Of a DNA stretch of 64,000 nucleotides, positions 22,923-35,500 are shown piece after piece (the stretch's first letter is position 1; each line of letters starts with the position of its first letter). A model generated the notes under the pieces. The model made no database searches and was not told the DNA's origin. It saw only the letters and a program-made list of their open reading frames with translations. The position numbers were made by a program, and so were the translations under genes. Origin of the DNA: Apostichopus japonicus (lineage: Eukaryota; Echinodermata; Holothuroidea; Aspidochirotida; Stichopodidae); the NCBI RefSeq assembly GCF_037975245.1, contig NC_092576.1:24076111-24140110 (forward strand), in the 5' to 3' direction.

Positions 22923-24310
22923 CTGTGCAATTTGTATCGGCCAACTTACAAAAACAATTAGATGTAGTCGGTTTGAAATTCTTGATATATTGCTAGTACG
23001 GTGATGTGTTCTCTACTTGCCCGATTAGCAGGTAGTCTTGAAACTCGAACTTCAAATTATTTTGCTAAACTCAGTATCATAAGATCAAGGTCCACACACG
23101 GATGTATAGAATATTTTCATATATCTTATTATAAGATTCGTGTTACATTCAAACATTTTAGAGAGTTTTTGTTTTCAAATGTATTGCTGCAAATCATCTG
23201 AATGCCTTTGAATTGATTAATATGATTAAATCACTGAGCTATACAAACCAGGAACAAGTCACATATATCTACACAATATAACTATAACTCTTTGCATACG
23301 AATGCTCTTGTCATATCTGATTATTTATATTTCTCTAAGAAAGTTACAATTCCAAACTGCCTGTAAAATTATTTCTGAGAGAAATGACACCGATTCCAAA
23401 ATGATTGTCATAATGTTATTGCAACTAGGTATAACCCTTTTCTATATGTTTCGTTATTTATTCAATATGTACTTTCCTCTAACACCACATTACTTTGAGA
23501 GATTATTGAAAAGATTATTATACGGATAAGTGTGGTGAAACATATACACTTTTATAAAGGAATTATGTACACTTTAAATATGAAGAATTTTGAAACTCAA
23601 TAAACAACTCTAAGGTATAATGCGTCGATTGATTGTTGTGCGTTTCTAGTCAACAAACTCTGCTCTAGCTAAACTAGTATAATTTCAGTTCAGACACGAC
23701 ACAACTGGCTCAAATTCGTTTAGTTTCGTAATTCTTTAATACAAAATTCGCTGCGCAAATTTATTCCTAAATTCGTTTATGTTCTTATAAACTAAATAAG
23801 TAGAAGGTAACTGTGTAGTATTTCAATCTGTTACACAATATCCCAATCGATTTGTGTGGCATACTACATTTTTCTTTCCTCATTATTTGATAGAGGTACA
23901 AGTATAAAAAAAAAAATGTTACAGGTTAATATACTTCCATAATGCTTTCCTATAGCTACAGATATATGCATGCTAGTCGATATAACGATAATTTTAAACA
24001 AAAGTTTGTGTGATTATTAATTTGTTTTTCTGAAATTACAATTGCAAATAACAGATACAAAGATGAAATTAAATGGCACAGTATTTTTTTCCAGCCCTCT
24101 GATGCTAAATTACAGGTACAAAGAGGTATAAATCTCAATCCCCCTTCTCAAAGTAAAGTTATGGTCTTACATCGACTAAAGATGCATAGTAAATTTTACT
24201 TTCAACGATCTCTTACTCAACAATGCAATCATAAAAATTTAGTTTTATTTTCAACTGAATATTATCTTAGGTATAAAGCTATTTTGATTCTTCATCTCTC
24301 GTCTTCAACA
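22923..24310. other. Spacer between LINE and receptor 3' end
   Basis: No supported gene. The right part is 3' flank of the minus-strand receptor and holds a TTTATT (AATAAA on the minus strand) at 24244-24249, 62 bp beyond the stop codon. Confidence 0.4.
24244..24249 (-). terminator. Likely polyadenylation signal of the pseudokinase receptor
   Basis: AATAAA on the minus strand, about 60 bp after the TAG at 24313-24311. Confidence 0.45.
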
Positions 24311-24691
24311 CTAAGGCGATATGGAGCCATTGCTGTCAGACAGTTGTCCTTTCATAGGAACATAATTGTCAGTGATACAACCAGCTGGAACCTCATATGT
24401 ATCGCTATGATTGATTTCCTGAATGCAATAACCAAATAAACACAATGAAAACGTGGTATTATTTGCCATTGGTGTAAGATATATATATTTAATATTCAAA
24501 GATTCAACAAGTATTCATATCATATATTCATATGCTTGCGTGTTACCTTAATTAAAACGCTAAAATGAGGGAAAGATCACACAAGAAAGAAGGGAACATG
24601 TAATTTTACCTGACATAGAGATTGCCGAAGGGCCTTCATCGAGGGACGTTGCTCACAATCGGTCGCAAAACAGTCAAAGAGGAACTCACAT
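24311..24691 (-). CDS. Receptor last two exons: alpha-I region and tyrosine tail
   Basis: Exon 24691-24610 reads CEFLFDCFATDCEQRPSMKA, the closing 'C...D...RPS' motif of tyrosine kinases. Exon 24418-24311 reads ...DTYEVPAGCITDNYVPMKG and then stops. YEVP and YVPM have the form of SH2 ligands, and YxxM is the known consensus for the PI3-kinase p85 SH2. Phase is 0 at this junction and the acceptor is TTGCATTCAG. Confidence 0.75.
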
Positions 24692-27600
24692 CTATGGCAG
24701 GACAAAGGCAGGATAGAGTGATCATATTACTGTATTACGGTTTTTAAAGGGATGATGAACAATGCACAGTTGTATCCATAGACAGAAATAAAAACATAGG
24801 AATAGTTCAACACGTATTACATGTATCTTTTTCAGCCAAATTGCGATTTTCTTCTCGGCTTCACCACTGCATACATGTTTGAACTACTGGTTCCACACTC
24901 TGTTCACGAGATACAATAACTGGATTTGTAACATGCCTTGCAATACATGGAATGACAATTATTTCAAAGTTCAACATTTGTTTAACTATACATAGCATCT
25001 TTAATAACATTGTAAACAATTTATCCAAATTGCTTCCAGTTACCTCACAAAGTTTATATTATCCAGTTTCTTTACTTCTGAACTTGCTCCATGACCTCTA
25101 GACAATAGGAAGTCTAAAGTCTCTGTCATATTATCTGGGTGAAATAAAGGATATGGAATAGTGTACCCACTGCTTAAAAAGTGGATTTCGGTACATAACA
25201 TTCGATAAACTATACTATTTTTTATTAACTTAATTGTCGAAAACAAAATACAAAAGAAATTATACTTTGAGTTAACTCTTGAAATGATTTAAAACTTGTC
25301 GATGCCTTTCAAGAATTAGTTAGAATTAATACGTGTTTCAAAACAAATAGATCGTGTGTTCATACTTGATGTCTCAGATACATATTCCAAGGAAGCAGAT
25401 GAGACAGAACACGTTCAAACTGGTTTGTTACCTTAGGGAGATGTCGTTGATGAAGTTAAATCAAAACGGTGCAAGATTAAATCGTTGCTCAAAAGTGATT
25501 TAAAGCATTTCCAATTCTTTCTTAAGTTACACGAATCCTTCAAACTACCATTCTATATATGTATTTACGTACAATACAGCAGCTTAGCATTTTGTTTCTT
25601 ATCTTACAATTAATGAGTATACATGTCACTTTATTAGGTAATTATATTATCTCTGCTGTCTTTATGTATAACAAGCTGCTTATCAACCAAAACGATATTA
25701 CAAGAGAAAAAATTTACATTTCTGGACAAGTTGTGTGACAAGTTCCTCTTAAAAATAATATGCTTTTACAGAAATTTGCCACTGAAGTGTGACTTACAAT
25801 TGTGAATTTACCTTTATACAATATTCTCCAAATCACAACAGCTGTAGCCCATACGTCACTGGTTTGATCATATTCACTTCTCTGAACAGCCTCAGGAGCA
25901 AGAAATTCCAAATTACTTTCAACCTTCAAAATAAATCCATAAAAACTGAAAGTTTAGAAAGTACAAGTACAAGTAAAACGAAGCATTTTTCTCCCTGAGA
26001 TGTTAGAATCAATGTTACTTTACCTGCTTATAGTGGCTAGTGTTGCATATATCGAAAAACATTCGGGTCTAATCGGTTCTAATCGGTTTTTAATACAGCC
26101 ATTGTGATCGCTTAAGACAAATTAGCTTGACGTTAACAATTCCAGATTAATATCGATAAACCATATTGTGAAAGTTGTTATCTGGAAGAAATCTATATAC
26201 AAGTTGGTACATGCTGTATAACGGGCGAAAAAAAGTTACTAAAAATGTAAAATAGTAAATGCAAGAATACATATAGATTCCGTTCCGTTTTGTATTTGCT
26301 TGATGACAAAATTACTGACCTTGTTCTTGATGATCTTGACTTTGGTTGGTGCATCTTCACGTAAGCAGAAGTCGTATAGCTTGCAAATCTTCTGTCCAGT
26401 CACCAACACCTTCTTTGTCGATAAGCCAGGATGCAGAAACTTTAAAATTAAACAAATAAAAACACATTAAACAATCAAAATCAGTGAGACAGTTATTATG
26501 GACAATCAAAATCAGTGAGACAGTTATCATATAAATGGATATACGTTTTGTATAAAATCATTTGAGGTTTATTTTATCTTCTGAATGTTTGAGATAAAAA
26601 ACGCAGCATTGCGTCAAAAGCCAAAGAAGAAATGCATCTCATTTTACTCGTCAATGTCAGGAATTAACATATGGAAGATGTTAAACGGATTGGCTTTCGT
26701 AACCTTATCTACTGATCCAAAGTATTGATTTAATGGATATTCTAATCATTAAGTTGGCATTTTCCCCTCAGCTGGTATTTTCTGCTGTAGCAGAGCGTAC
26801 ATAATATCCAACGATATTACAAAAATCTGGCAAATTTTAAAATATAAGACAATTATGATGTTGAGGCAAAGCACTTTCAGCATTACAATACTATAACGTT
26901 GGTAAATCAGTTCTAACACGGCCAACTACGTTAAAAGTAATTTAACTTCGCTAAGGTCATAAATCAGACCGGTAATATATAAGATGCCTCACCCCATATG
27001 ACTGAATGAACTCCATTCCTTCAAGTACGTCTGTTGCATATGAAGAAGTTTTCGTATCCAATATGAGATGATCTAGGAATTTTGATTCCCTTTCTTGTTG
27101 CCCATAACCAATGACATTTTCTAGTACTTCGCACGTAAGATGTTCGTGCACTACGTACAATGTAGCTAGTAGATGAACAAAAACAAATATGTTTAACGTA
27201 TACAGATTCCTATTAATAGTAAGAACATTTATTTTCAGAAAGTAACTTTTCCACGAAGACCAGTAAATGTATCCAAAATAAAGAAAATAGCATATTACCT
27301 TCTTCTATACAAATTCCTTCTATATTTGTTATGTGATTTGCATTTGGTAAATCTAAGAGACGCTTAACATATTCGTCCCAGTGAAAACCACTCTTCTTCA
27401 TGATGTCTTCTGAAACGGAACGGACATGAATAAGTTTTACCAACTATTGCTGTTTCAATGTCATGACGAATAATACCGTTATATTCAATGCAAGACAGAA
27501 TTGTCCGTACACATGTGCATGTGCTTTTTACGTGACCCGCCATGCGGGATACAAAACGTCGCGGCCAAACGGCACTAACGAACCATCCCATTCTGACAAA

Positions 27601-30600
27601 CGAAACTCAGGTCAAGCGAGCCAACAAAATACATGCGCCCACCGACCTGCAGAAACAAAACGCCCAACCAGACATCTCAAACAATAAAAAAAAAAAAAAA
27701 ACACAAAAGGACGACCAGCACGCAGCGAAACGAAACACCCCTCCCCAGCACACCACCGTCCAAAAAAGGCAGCACCAGATAAACGGCAAAAATCGCCTTC
27801 AATCTGAAAGCGAATGTCAGACTTCACCGCATCCAGGACTGCCTGCTAACCCGCAAATTTCCCCCTAAAAACAACATCACAACTATTCCTCCAAACAAGT
27901 TTTCTAAAAACAGAACAAACACAAATAATACGCTGCAACACAGCAACAGAACAAACTGGAGGATCTACCCCATATAAAACAAAACCCTGTCCTACCGACC
28001 AGGAACGGTCTCCCGTTAAACGGTCGGTGAATGCGTGTAGTTTAGTGTTCTGGAATCTCGTTTCTCAGAATTAGAATACGAGCCACACACACCCTCAGTT
28101 GATATGTATTTCACTGAATTAACTCCTGGCCCTGGCGTAGCACGATCCATTTTAATTAGAGAAGGACTCCATAATGTGTCTCAATTCTTAGTATGAATCA
28201 CAAAACAAACTCATTTGTGTAAATTAGGAGAATACAACGATCGGATTTAATAAGTGATCGTTTTCCCCACACTTACGTCAGATAAATATTGCAAACAGAA
28301 GTTTATTTATCAGCCTTAAATCCAAGCACCTGTGCTTTTTTTTTTTAATTTTACCCAGGTTAGTTATCAGCCTTTAATCCAAGCACCTGTGATTTTATTA
28401 ATTGTTTAATTTTTACCAGCTTTTGTTGTTTAGCTGATGCAACTCAATGAATATCATTTAAAGACTCTGAATCAGTGACATGTCTGCGTTGCATATTGCT
28501 AGACCTCTGCACACTGGAAAGATAGCCTACGTAATGCATTTAGCTAAATAACTTATAGCATAAATCATCCACGAAACAACACAGATATAGACATAACAAA
28601 ACGTTCAGCCCAAACAACACGTCAACATAAACTGTAAACCAGCACCACGAAATTATGTCACAAAAATATAAGGAATCTAACTGATGCTAACATACAATCC
28701 AATTGAAATATGTGTAACCTTTTAATTGTTACGAACATCTACACGTTGCATCCGTCTGGAGTAGGTTTTTTTACCTTTCATTGTTGTGAGGACAACGCAT
28801 TTTTTACTGTCTGCAGTAGAAATTGTTCCCATCCATCGATTGTAAATGCTACTCGTGTTCATGTTGAGTATAAAACAAATATCCTTCCTTGAAAACAACT
28901 TTTCGTTTGACACGTCTTCTTTCATCGTTGAATAATAGTGTTCTAAAGAAAGTAAATGATGTATTTAACGCATTTGAGTGAATGCATTAACGAAATCGAG
29001 CGTTGAATTTTATAAACACTTACCTACATAATGGTTGTCATCGGGGCATCTGTCATCATGAAATGATACACAGTTTAGTAATAATTTTTGCTGCTCCTTT
29101 CATATTTTTCCAATTGGAACGCTTCTAGAACTACAGTTGCTAAAACCTTTATACTAATATATGTTTGCAGCTCTTATCTCTGTTCCATATCAGGTGAACC
29201 TAAAAAAAAACACCTTTATTTAATGTTGGTAATAATTATATAACAGTTTTGGTAATATACTGTAACGTCACTTCCCTGTCTGGTATGGCAGTCTTTAAAA
29301 CTGGGCTTTGTCTCGACAAAATATGAAAATACAGAAGATGTTCAAGTGTCAGTGACACAGTGGTACCGTTTATTGACCTCCTCTACAAACAATGTTCATA
29401 CATTGTTGTTCCTATCGTATATGGCTCTAACAGTTATCCTTGCATTACGCAAAACGTTACTGTTAATGCAATTCCTCAACGTGTCGTCTTAACGCAGCGT
29501 ACAGCACGGCGATAAACGCAACGCCTAACGCAGCGTTTTAAGCGGCGCCAAACGCAGCCCACAACAAACCATACAACGTAGCGTCACACGTAGCGTAAAA
29601 CGCTTCGTACAACGCAGCGCTTAACGCAAAGTGCAACGCGGTGCTAAACGCAGCGTCTCAAATATGGAATCAGATTCAAGGCTGCAAAGTTAACCTTAAC
29701 GGTGTCTGCAATGTCGTTAACCGATGTGAATACACTAAGAAACAATCGGTGGACTAAATGACAGTTATGTATCTTTCTGATAGCTGACATAGGGCTTAAT
29801 CACAAATGTTGCTAATTACGGACTTGCTGAAAAATATCCAATCACAGAAGAACACTGATCTTTACTAAACTACATACAGTGTCACGCAGTTTAGAGCACT
29901 ACTAAATAACGTAAATGATAACAATTGGTCAAAAACGTTACTCCTAAGTCCCTGGGCGTAATCTCCCTAGGTTCGATAGCGCAGTTTGCTAACAATTCAT
30001 ATGACTTACAAACGTATTAAAAATTATTCTGAGCACTTACAATATCTACAAACAGTTATACACGGTGCCGTGGTGTTAGAAAAATGCCAACTTGGATAAT
30101 AGAAAATGATATGATAACATACCGTACGTAGACGTCTTGTACGATACTCTGTCGAAGATTGTAACCTTACATACTAGCCTGAACAATGGCTTAAGTTTAC
30201 GCGCGCGAGAATGTACTAACACCGCCTCTGAGTTACGGTCACCAGTCTTCCGGAAGGCCAGGTACACGATTGCTTAAGTCATAATAAACAACTTAGGAGG
30301 ATAACGAGGTTTTCCCGGCAAATAATTATATCCTTACTTCTTAGCTTTAAAGGTTAATACAGCGTTACGAATCGCTCTCAAACTTAAAATACTACACAAG
30401 TTCGGTTAAAATATCACATAGTATTACCATTGTCATCTACAATTGCACGCGTATACTTTGAAAGTCTCTTTTCTGGTATGTCTGGTAACTTTTTGCTGAA
30501 AAAAAAAATTGTCACACATAAGTATAGACAAGACTGATGTGGATATAGAACGCTTTATATAGCATAACTAGTGCTGCATGATGTTTTCTCATAACAAGAA

Positions 30601-33600
30601 TAAGAATCATTATACAAAAGCGTTATCTGCTAGGGTCAATAGTAACTTTTTCAGATGTGTTTTCACGTGTATTTGTGGAATCTAAATCAAAGCTGACAAT
30701 TCTCAAGCTTAAGAAATGAATTTTAATGAAAACATTCTTACGTTGGTGGTGCCGGGCCGGTACTCATTCCTAAATATAAGAGACAGATGTTTAGTATCCA
30801 CAATTATGTTAGCATGATGTTCATCCAGAACCATTTAAATACCTCGTATTGCGATATGTAGCATAATGGGTAATGACACATACTAACATGTCACGTGTGA
30901 TTCGCACGTGTTAATTTATGATGGTTACCATTTTAGTTCAGAAAAAAAAAAAACATTTCATTAGTTTATTTCATTTCGCGTACATAGTTACATCAGGGGC
31001 TACCATTCATAACACTGCGATTTAGTATGCCGTTGTATTATAATATTATTATAAGTCTTCAGGTTAGCTGTCATATACAAAGCAAAATCAATTGACATTT
31101 TGTTATGAAGACATTACGTCCAACGGTCTTTGCATTCATTTTACGTATGTTAATTCTCATAATGTTAACAAACTTACGTCTTTTTGCATCGCATCTTGGT
31201 TTTTCTAAACTTGTTCTATAGCATGAAATAAAAAAAAACACAATACCTGTTCATTAAGTATAATCATTTTCAATTATTAAAATAAGGTACCGAAATTATA
31301 ATGAAATTCCTTCGCTGCCGCTTTCTGGGATGTATCAAGAGACACTGATCACATTGTATGCGAAGTACTGTGGCTTCTGGTTAGCGCTTCCAGTAAAGAC
31401 ATCTATTTAGGGATCTCCACCAACTAAGGGATGGATTATCTAGGTAGTAGAAGGCTGGGGTTGAAACCGATAGATAACTAACTCGAATATCGTTCCAGCT
31501 ATACAATTTCCTTTCTCGTTTCCATAAGATAAGAGTAGTCAGTTAATACGTGGCGATTCTCTCCCTAGTCCGTATGGTATTAAGTTCATACCTATAGCTC
31601 ATATAGTCAACATCGCTATTATAGACGTGAATTGAACTGTACTTACGATTCGGAAAAGTCTGTGGGGAGAAACATACGAAAACATGATTTGTTTTCATCC
31701 GGATGATTTCGAGATCACTGTATTATCAGTTAATCAAACGCTACGGTACAAATGGAATATACTTACCAAGCGTGAAAGGATCGTCTTTTTCCACCGCAGT
31801 TGAAATTGAATGCGCCCGTCGTAAGTTAACGTTGTTCCTATGTCAAGAAAGGGCAAGAATTGTGTTTGCAAATATACCTGAACGTTCTGAGGGGATGGAT
31901 GGTGTGGCAACTTCTAAGCACAACAGCCGATACCCACGATTAACAATACATTCTGTCAAATTTATAATTTCTGAAGCCACAGTAATATGTATGTAAGATA
32001 AGTTATTGACATAATATTGATGATCCAACGACACAATGGGAGCGCAGATATAAGTGAAAAATTACATGGTGGAGTTCTTTGAAATAATATATGGTTTCAA
32101 CACTTACGCTGAACAAACTTATTATGATGAATAATTGAATCTTATGAGGTAACATATGATGAGGATATCCATTATGGTAGAGGGAATACATGTAGACTAG
32201 AAGACCAGACAATTGTGTCTATGACTAACTTTCTAATAAAGAAAAAAATGAAAGATACTTGTTGATCAACATATGATAAAAATACAATGATGAGTCAGCC
32301 AGGTTTTAAAAAAATGTTAGTGAAACATTAATGGAGTCAACAATCATATTGTCATATATCTCGTTAGTTGCATTAGCTTGACATTCTTTGGTGTTCCTTT
32401 GATAGTTATACAGTTGAATACATCAATGATATCCACCAAATTGACGTAATATGAGAGCAATTGCTTGGAGAACAACTTTAACAACAGTCATAAAATAAAT
32501 GTTCATATTGTCATACCGAGGTAAAAAATAGGCTAGTTGTTTCAATTGCATGTAAAAACGTTTGTGGTTGACTCTGTAATTCGCGGTTTTAACTTTGATT
32601 ATTAATTTGAAGATTAAGCACGTCAACTAAATGTAATCTGATTCTAACTTACCGTCGAAGACATCTGGCAACAAATCCTGTGAACAGGAGAATTCCATTC
32701 AATTGTATGTTAACAACTGACATTACCACAGTGTTAAATGTATCGGCTTAGTTATTACATACCTTTTTGATTTATTAATTTTTACTTTATGACTAAGTGT
32801 ATATTTTGATAATAAATCCAAGATCCCATCAGACTGGGTTCAGCAGCTGAATGGTTTGAAAACTTTAAAATCATATTGATATGTATTTTAATTGGTAGAT
32901 AGAATTTATACTTTTATGTGCTTATGAAGGGACTTCAGTGCTTTTTTTTTAAAACTCACCTTTACCGCAGATAAATATGCATATGAAAAAGAACCCAAGC
33001 AGTACGACCGAAGCTAAAACAACGAGTATCAACAATTTTCCAATATAACGACGCTGCATGATTTCGTCTTGTTCTGTGTTTTAAAAGAGATAAATAAACA
33101 AGAAAGAAAATTAAACGTAATGAAGCAAAATCAAACAACAATCAATAATATAAATATTCGAAATATATTAAAGAAAATGGTAGGCTCACCAACACTGTGG
33201 AAAGTGATATTTGTTGTAAGCATTCCGATTGGGAGGCCTTTACAGACACATGAAATAATTCCAACTTTCGAGCTTGGAATCAGTCGTAAAGAAGATTCGG
33301 AATCATAGTTGCCGTTACTTCGTTTGGTTGAACTGTTCGTATGTATCGCTGAAGGAGAAATTGGTTTATCGTCAAGAAACCAAGTTATAACCATCGCGGG
33401 TCTGGCCTCACGAACTAGGCATTCTACTCGCATGGCTTCCTTATTGTCAACATTGACGACTGAGCTAGTTTCTCCGTTGATTGATAAAGTAATGGTTGGT
33501 AAAACTGAAAGAAGAAGAGAATGTTGAGTATGACGACGGTGTTTGGGAAACGTTAAATACTTATCTGTCTGGAATTTCGCTTCAATAAAAACTGATATGG

Positions 33601-34249
33601 TATAGTTTGAGTGCTTTTGAGGATTCGTGGTTGCATGACTTTTATGACTTAATACAATTTAGCATCACTATAAAACTCGCATTTTTAATGTTTAATATAG
33701 ATGCTAAAATAATTAAGTGGTACAGTGCGATCACCGTCTGATATGTTACATGACTTTCTCTGGTCAACGGGCCAATTTGGCTTATGACTATTGATTGATT
33801 GATTGATTGAAATAAAACCCTTAAAATAGACAAAGCAGAGCAATAAACGAAAGGGATATACAGATATATAAACTAACCAAACGTAAGGAACGCTGCATGT
33901 ACGGATTTCTCTACTTTGGTGTTATTGAGTGTACTGTGACATGTTATCGTTCCGTTGGTGTCTTCTGGTTGGTACGTTAATATGGAGAAACAATCAAATG
34001 TTCCGTTCCGTTTTTTGTTAGGAAGAATGTCTGTATTTGCAATGTCATCAATTTCACGACCATTAAAAAACCAGGTTAACTTTGATGGAGGTCGAGCACC
34101 ATAGGCTGAGCATAAAACGGTTAATGTTGTTGCCATGGGAACGGTGACATCACTTCCTTTGTTGTTTATGCTGATAACCATCGTCGGGATAACTATGGAG
34201 GGATTAATTAAATAGTGTTAACTTTCAGGTGTTCTTCGAAAGCAACATG

Positions 34250-34287
<38 letters not shown>

Positions 34288-35500
34288 GCTTGAAAACTAT
34301 GGATATAACCGAATCAGCTTAGAAAGAGCCCCCCCCCCCACCGTCTAAGAAACTCAAACAGACCAACGGTTTTAATTCAATTTCAATGCTAATTCATTTA
34401 CAAAATGCAACATGATGCAGTTTTTGTTTACACTAGCTGGATATTATGACATAATACAGCAATTGTCACGGTAAGGCCAAAACGACACAAATAAACCTTC
34501 AACTTATTAAAATGTGTTCAGATACTTTACCAATGCCTCTCTTTACATTTCACGAACTGAAATTATTGAATTACTTACCATACGTTTTGAAGTAAATAGT
34601 GAAGAGTTCTCCGGGAAAGTCTCCTTCTTGGCTACTTAAGCAAGCTAGGGTAGCGGTTGCACTACGTGGAACAATGACAATATCGGATGATGCGTCAAAG
34701 GTATCTTTAATGCCCTGGCTTGTGTTGTAGCTTACATAGATAATTTCCCAATTTGCCTCACTGAGTCCTCTCCAAAGCAGGTTTACTTCTGGACGAGCTC
34801 CCTCGGCGAAGCAGGAGACGTTTGCTTCTTTCCCATCTGCTATAAACACAGTTGAATTGATGGCTGGTTTTCCGTTGATGGACATTTTTAAGCGGGGTCG
34901 GACTGTTCGGAAAAAGCAAAAATTAATACCCGAACCGCGCAGAATTGACCAATATGTATTCAAGAGGAAAGAAATTCCGGTGTTACTCTACAAATTTCAA
35001 ATAATACACCTACATGTAAACATATCGAAAGAGATACTTTGAACAGACTTTTGAACAGACCTTTTTCTACATTATATATATATATATATATATAATGTAT
35101 ACTAACCTTGGATTATTACTTCGTAAGTGGCCAGTATGTATACACCTTGGCGACATACATAAACTCCTTCGTGAATTGACGAAAGTTCGTGGAATCGCAA
35201 CGAGTAGTCTTCCAAGAGGGATATTGAAATTCCAATCCACTCTTCGGTTGGAATTTTGCCCAAATAGAGTGGTTCGTCATTGAAATCCCAGGCTCGATTC
35301 AGTTTGGACGTTACGGTACAATTGAGGTTCAAGACGCTGCCAATAGCGGCATATATATTTTGTGGTGGAGTAGTAGTAGAAGCAACACTAGAAATATACA
35401 GAATGGCAATGCAAAACGGAAGATAGATGGCCGTTCTGAATATAATCATTATCTTTTCAATGGTTGAACCGTGAGACGAAAATAAACCACTCCAAACCAT
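24311..35500 (-). CDS. Ig-type receptor pseudokinase (four Ig, TM, dead kinase, YxxP/YxxM tail)
   Basis: Multi-exon receptor read by splice signals and phase. Clear exons: 35500-35107 (signal peptide, Ig1), 34902-34579 (Ig2), 34192-33878 (Ig3), 33504-33190 (Ig4), 33073-32960 (TM), 32677-32653, 31204-31178, 30769-30742, 30495-30428, then kinase exons 28942-28775, 27409-27299, 27165-26993, 26439-26320, 25923-25812, 25172-25044, 24691-24610 and tail 24418-24311 ending TAG. Small extra exons are likely at 31659-31647, 30148-30123 and 29049-29024, and possibly 32117-32108. The layout is that of an Ig-type receptor tyrosine kinase, but the beta-3 lysine, HRD and DFG are all lost (VVLTTMK, LHPGLSTKK, YDFC), so phosphotransfer is unlikely. 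APEA, DVWA and the late-lobe arginine (EQRPSM) remain, so the fold is probably kept. The tail offers two SH2-type sites. The junction 25812 to 25172 does not match in phase (1 into 2), so an exon is missing from the model or the copy is damaged. Confidence 0.72.
25044..25172 (-). CDS. Receptor kinase exon: alpha-F/alpha-G region
   Basis: SSGYTIPYPLFHPDNMTETL corresponds to the 'GGTPYPG....' segment of tyrosine kinases. Donor GTAACT, phase 2 out, matching the next exon. Acceptor is CTTTTTAAG at 25173 or CAG at 25170. Confidence 0.65.
25812..25923 (-). CDS. Receptor kinase exon: APE and DVW motifs
   Basis: NLEFLAPEAVQRSEYDQTSD followed by VWATAVVIWRILYK matches the activation-segment end and alpha-F of tyrosine kinases. 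Two donors are possible: GTAAAT after 25812 (phase 1) or the stronger GTAAGT after 25798 (phase 0). Neither fits the phase-2 acceptor of the next recognised exon. Confidence 0.78.
26320..26439 (-). CDS. Receptor kinase exon: catalytic loop lost (HPG, DFC)
   Basis: FLHPGLSTKKVLVTGQ replaces 'HRDLAARNVLV', so the catalytic Asp is Gly and the metal-binding Asn is Lys. CKLYDFCLRE replaces 'K..DFGLAR'. Forty codons, phase 0 to phase 0, donor GTCAGT. Confidence 0.78.
26993..27165 (-). CDS. Receptor kinase exon: hinge to alpha-E
   Basis: Starts ATLYVVHEHLTCEVL (the usual '.L.VVHE...G.L' hinge) and ends YATDVLEGMEFIQSYG (the usual 'A.QV..GM.YL' helix). Phase 1 in, phase 0 out. Confidence 0.75.
27299..27409 (-). 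CDS. Receptor kinase exon: alpha-C to beta-4
   Basis: Acceptor CCGTTTCAG, donor GTAATA. Product includes FHWDEYVKRLLDLPNANHIT and NIEGICIEE, the usual alpha-C and 'HPNI..L.GIC' region of a tyrosine-kinase-like fold. Confidence 0.7.
27515..28025 (+). repeat. Dispersed repeat, copy A (in a receptor intron)
   Basis: About 0.5 kb shared with 61330-61800 in the same orientation. Common words are TTACGTGACCCGCC, AACAAAACGTC/TACAAAACGTC, CCAAACGGCACT, CAGATAAACGGCAAAAATC and a closing AACGGTCT.CCGTTA...GGTCGG. It is more GC- and A/C-rich than its surroundings. No coding or termini assign it to a class. Confidence 0.75.
28775..28942 (-). CDS. Receptor kinase exon: degenerate glycine loop and beta-3
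   Basis: Acceptor TTTCTTTAG, donor GTAAAA, phase 1 to phase 1. ICFILNMNTSSIYNRWMGTI stands where the GxGxxG loop should be and has no glycine pattern. KKCVVLTTMK stands where VAVK should be, with threonine in place of the catalytic lysine. Confidence 0.65.
29491..29657. repeat. CpG-rich minisatellite built on AACGCAGCGT
   Basis: The word AACGCAGCG or a close variant (AACGTAGCG, AACGCTTCG, AACGCGGTG, GGCGCCAAACGCAGC) recurs roughly every 10-20 bp over about 165 bp. It lies in an intron of the pseudokinase receptor, in otherwise AT-rich DNA. Confidence 0.75.
32960..33073 (-). CDS. Receptor exon 5: transmembrane helix
   Basis: Acceptor AAAACACAG, donor GTGAGT. The product reads ...MQRRYIGK and then a hydrophobic run (LLILVVLASVVLLG, FFFICIFIC) before GK. 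This is a single pass that separates the Ig domains from the cytoplasmic part. Confidence 0.78.
33190..33504 (-). CDS. Receptor exon 4: fourth Ig domain
   Basis: Acceptor CTTCTTTCAG, donor GTGAGC, phase 1 to phase 1. MRVECLVREARPAMVITWFL and GIISCVCKG form the Ig core. The exon is 315 bases, the same size as exon 3. Confidence 0.78.
33878..34192 (-). CDS. Receptor exon 3: third Ig domain
   Basis: Acceptor CTCCATAG, donor GTTAGT, phase 1 to phase 1, 105 codons. LTVLCSAYGARPPSKLTWFF and GTITCHST supply the Cys-Trp-Cys core. Several NxT/NxS sites suggest an extracellular glycoprotein. Confidence 0.78.
34251..34284. repeat. (TA)n microsatellite
   Basis: Uninterrupted TA run in the intron between Ig2 and Ig3 of the receptor. 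A second, shorter run lies at 35072-35094. Confidence 0.9.
34579..34902 (-). CDS. Receptor exon 2: second Ig domain
   Basis: Acceptor CCGAACAG, donor GTAAGT, phase 1 to phase 1. Contains ANVSCFAEGARPEVNLLWRG and ATLACLSS. The GARPEVNLLW motif recurs in variant form in Ig domains of both receptor genes. Confidence 0.78.
35107..35500 (-). CDS. Receptor exon 1: signal peptide and first Ig domain
   Basis: Starts are possible at 35500 and, better for a signal peptide, at 35449 (MIIFRTAIYLPFCIAILYIS, then SSVAS). The Ig domain follows at once: LNLNCTV, RAWDF and EGVYVC give the canonical Cys, Trp and Cys. The exon ends CAAG followed by GTTAGT, phase 1. Confidence 0.72.

Noticed and set aside
29160-29205. 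Open stretch after a TTTTTTTTTAG acceptor in the receptor gene
   Set aside because: In the phase supplied by the upstream exon it meets a stop, and no usable donor follows in another phase.
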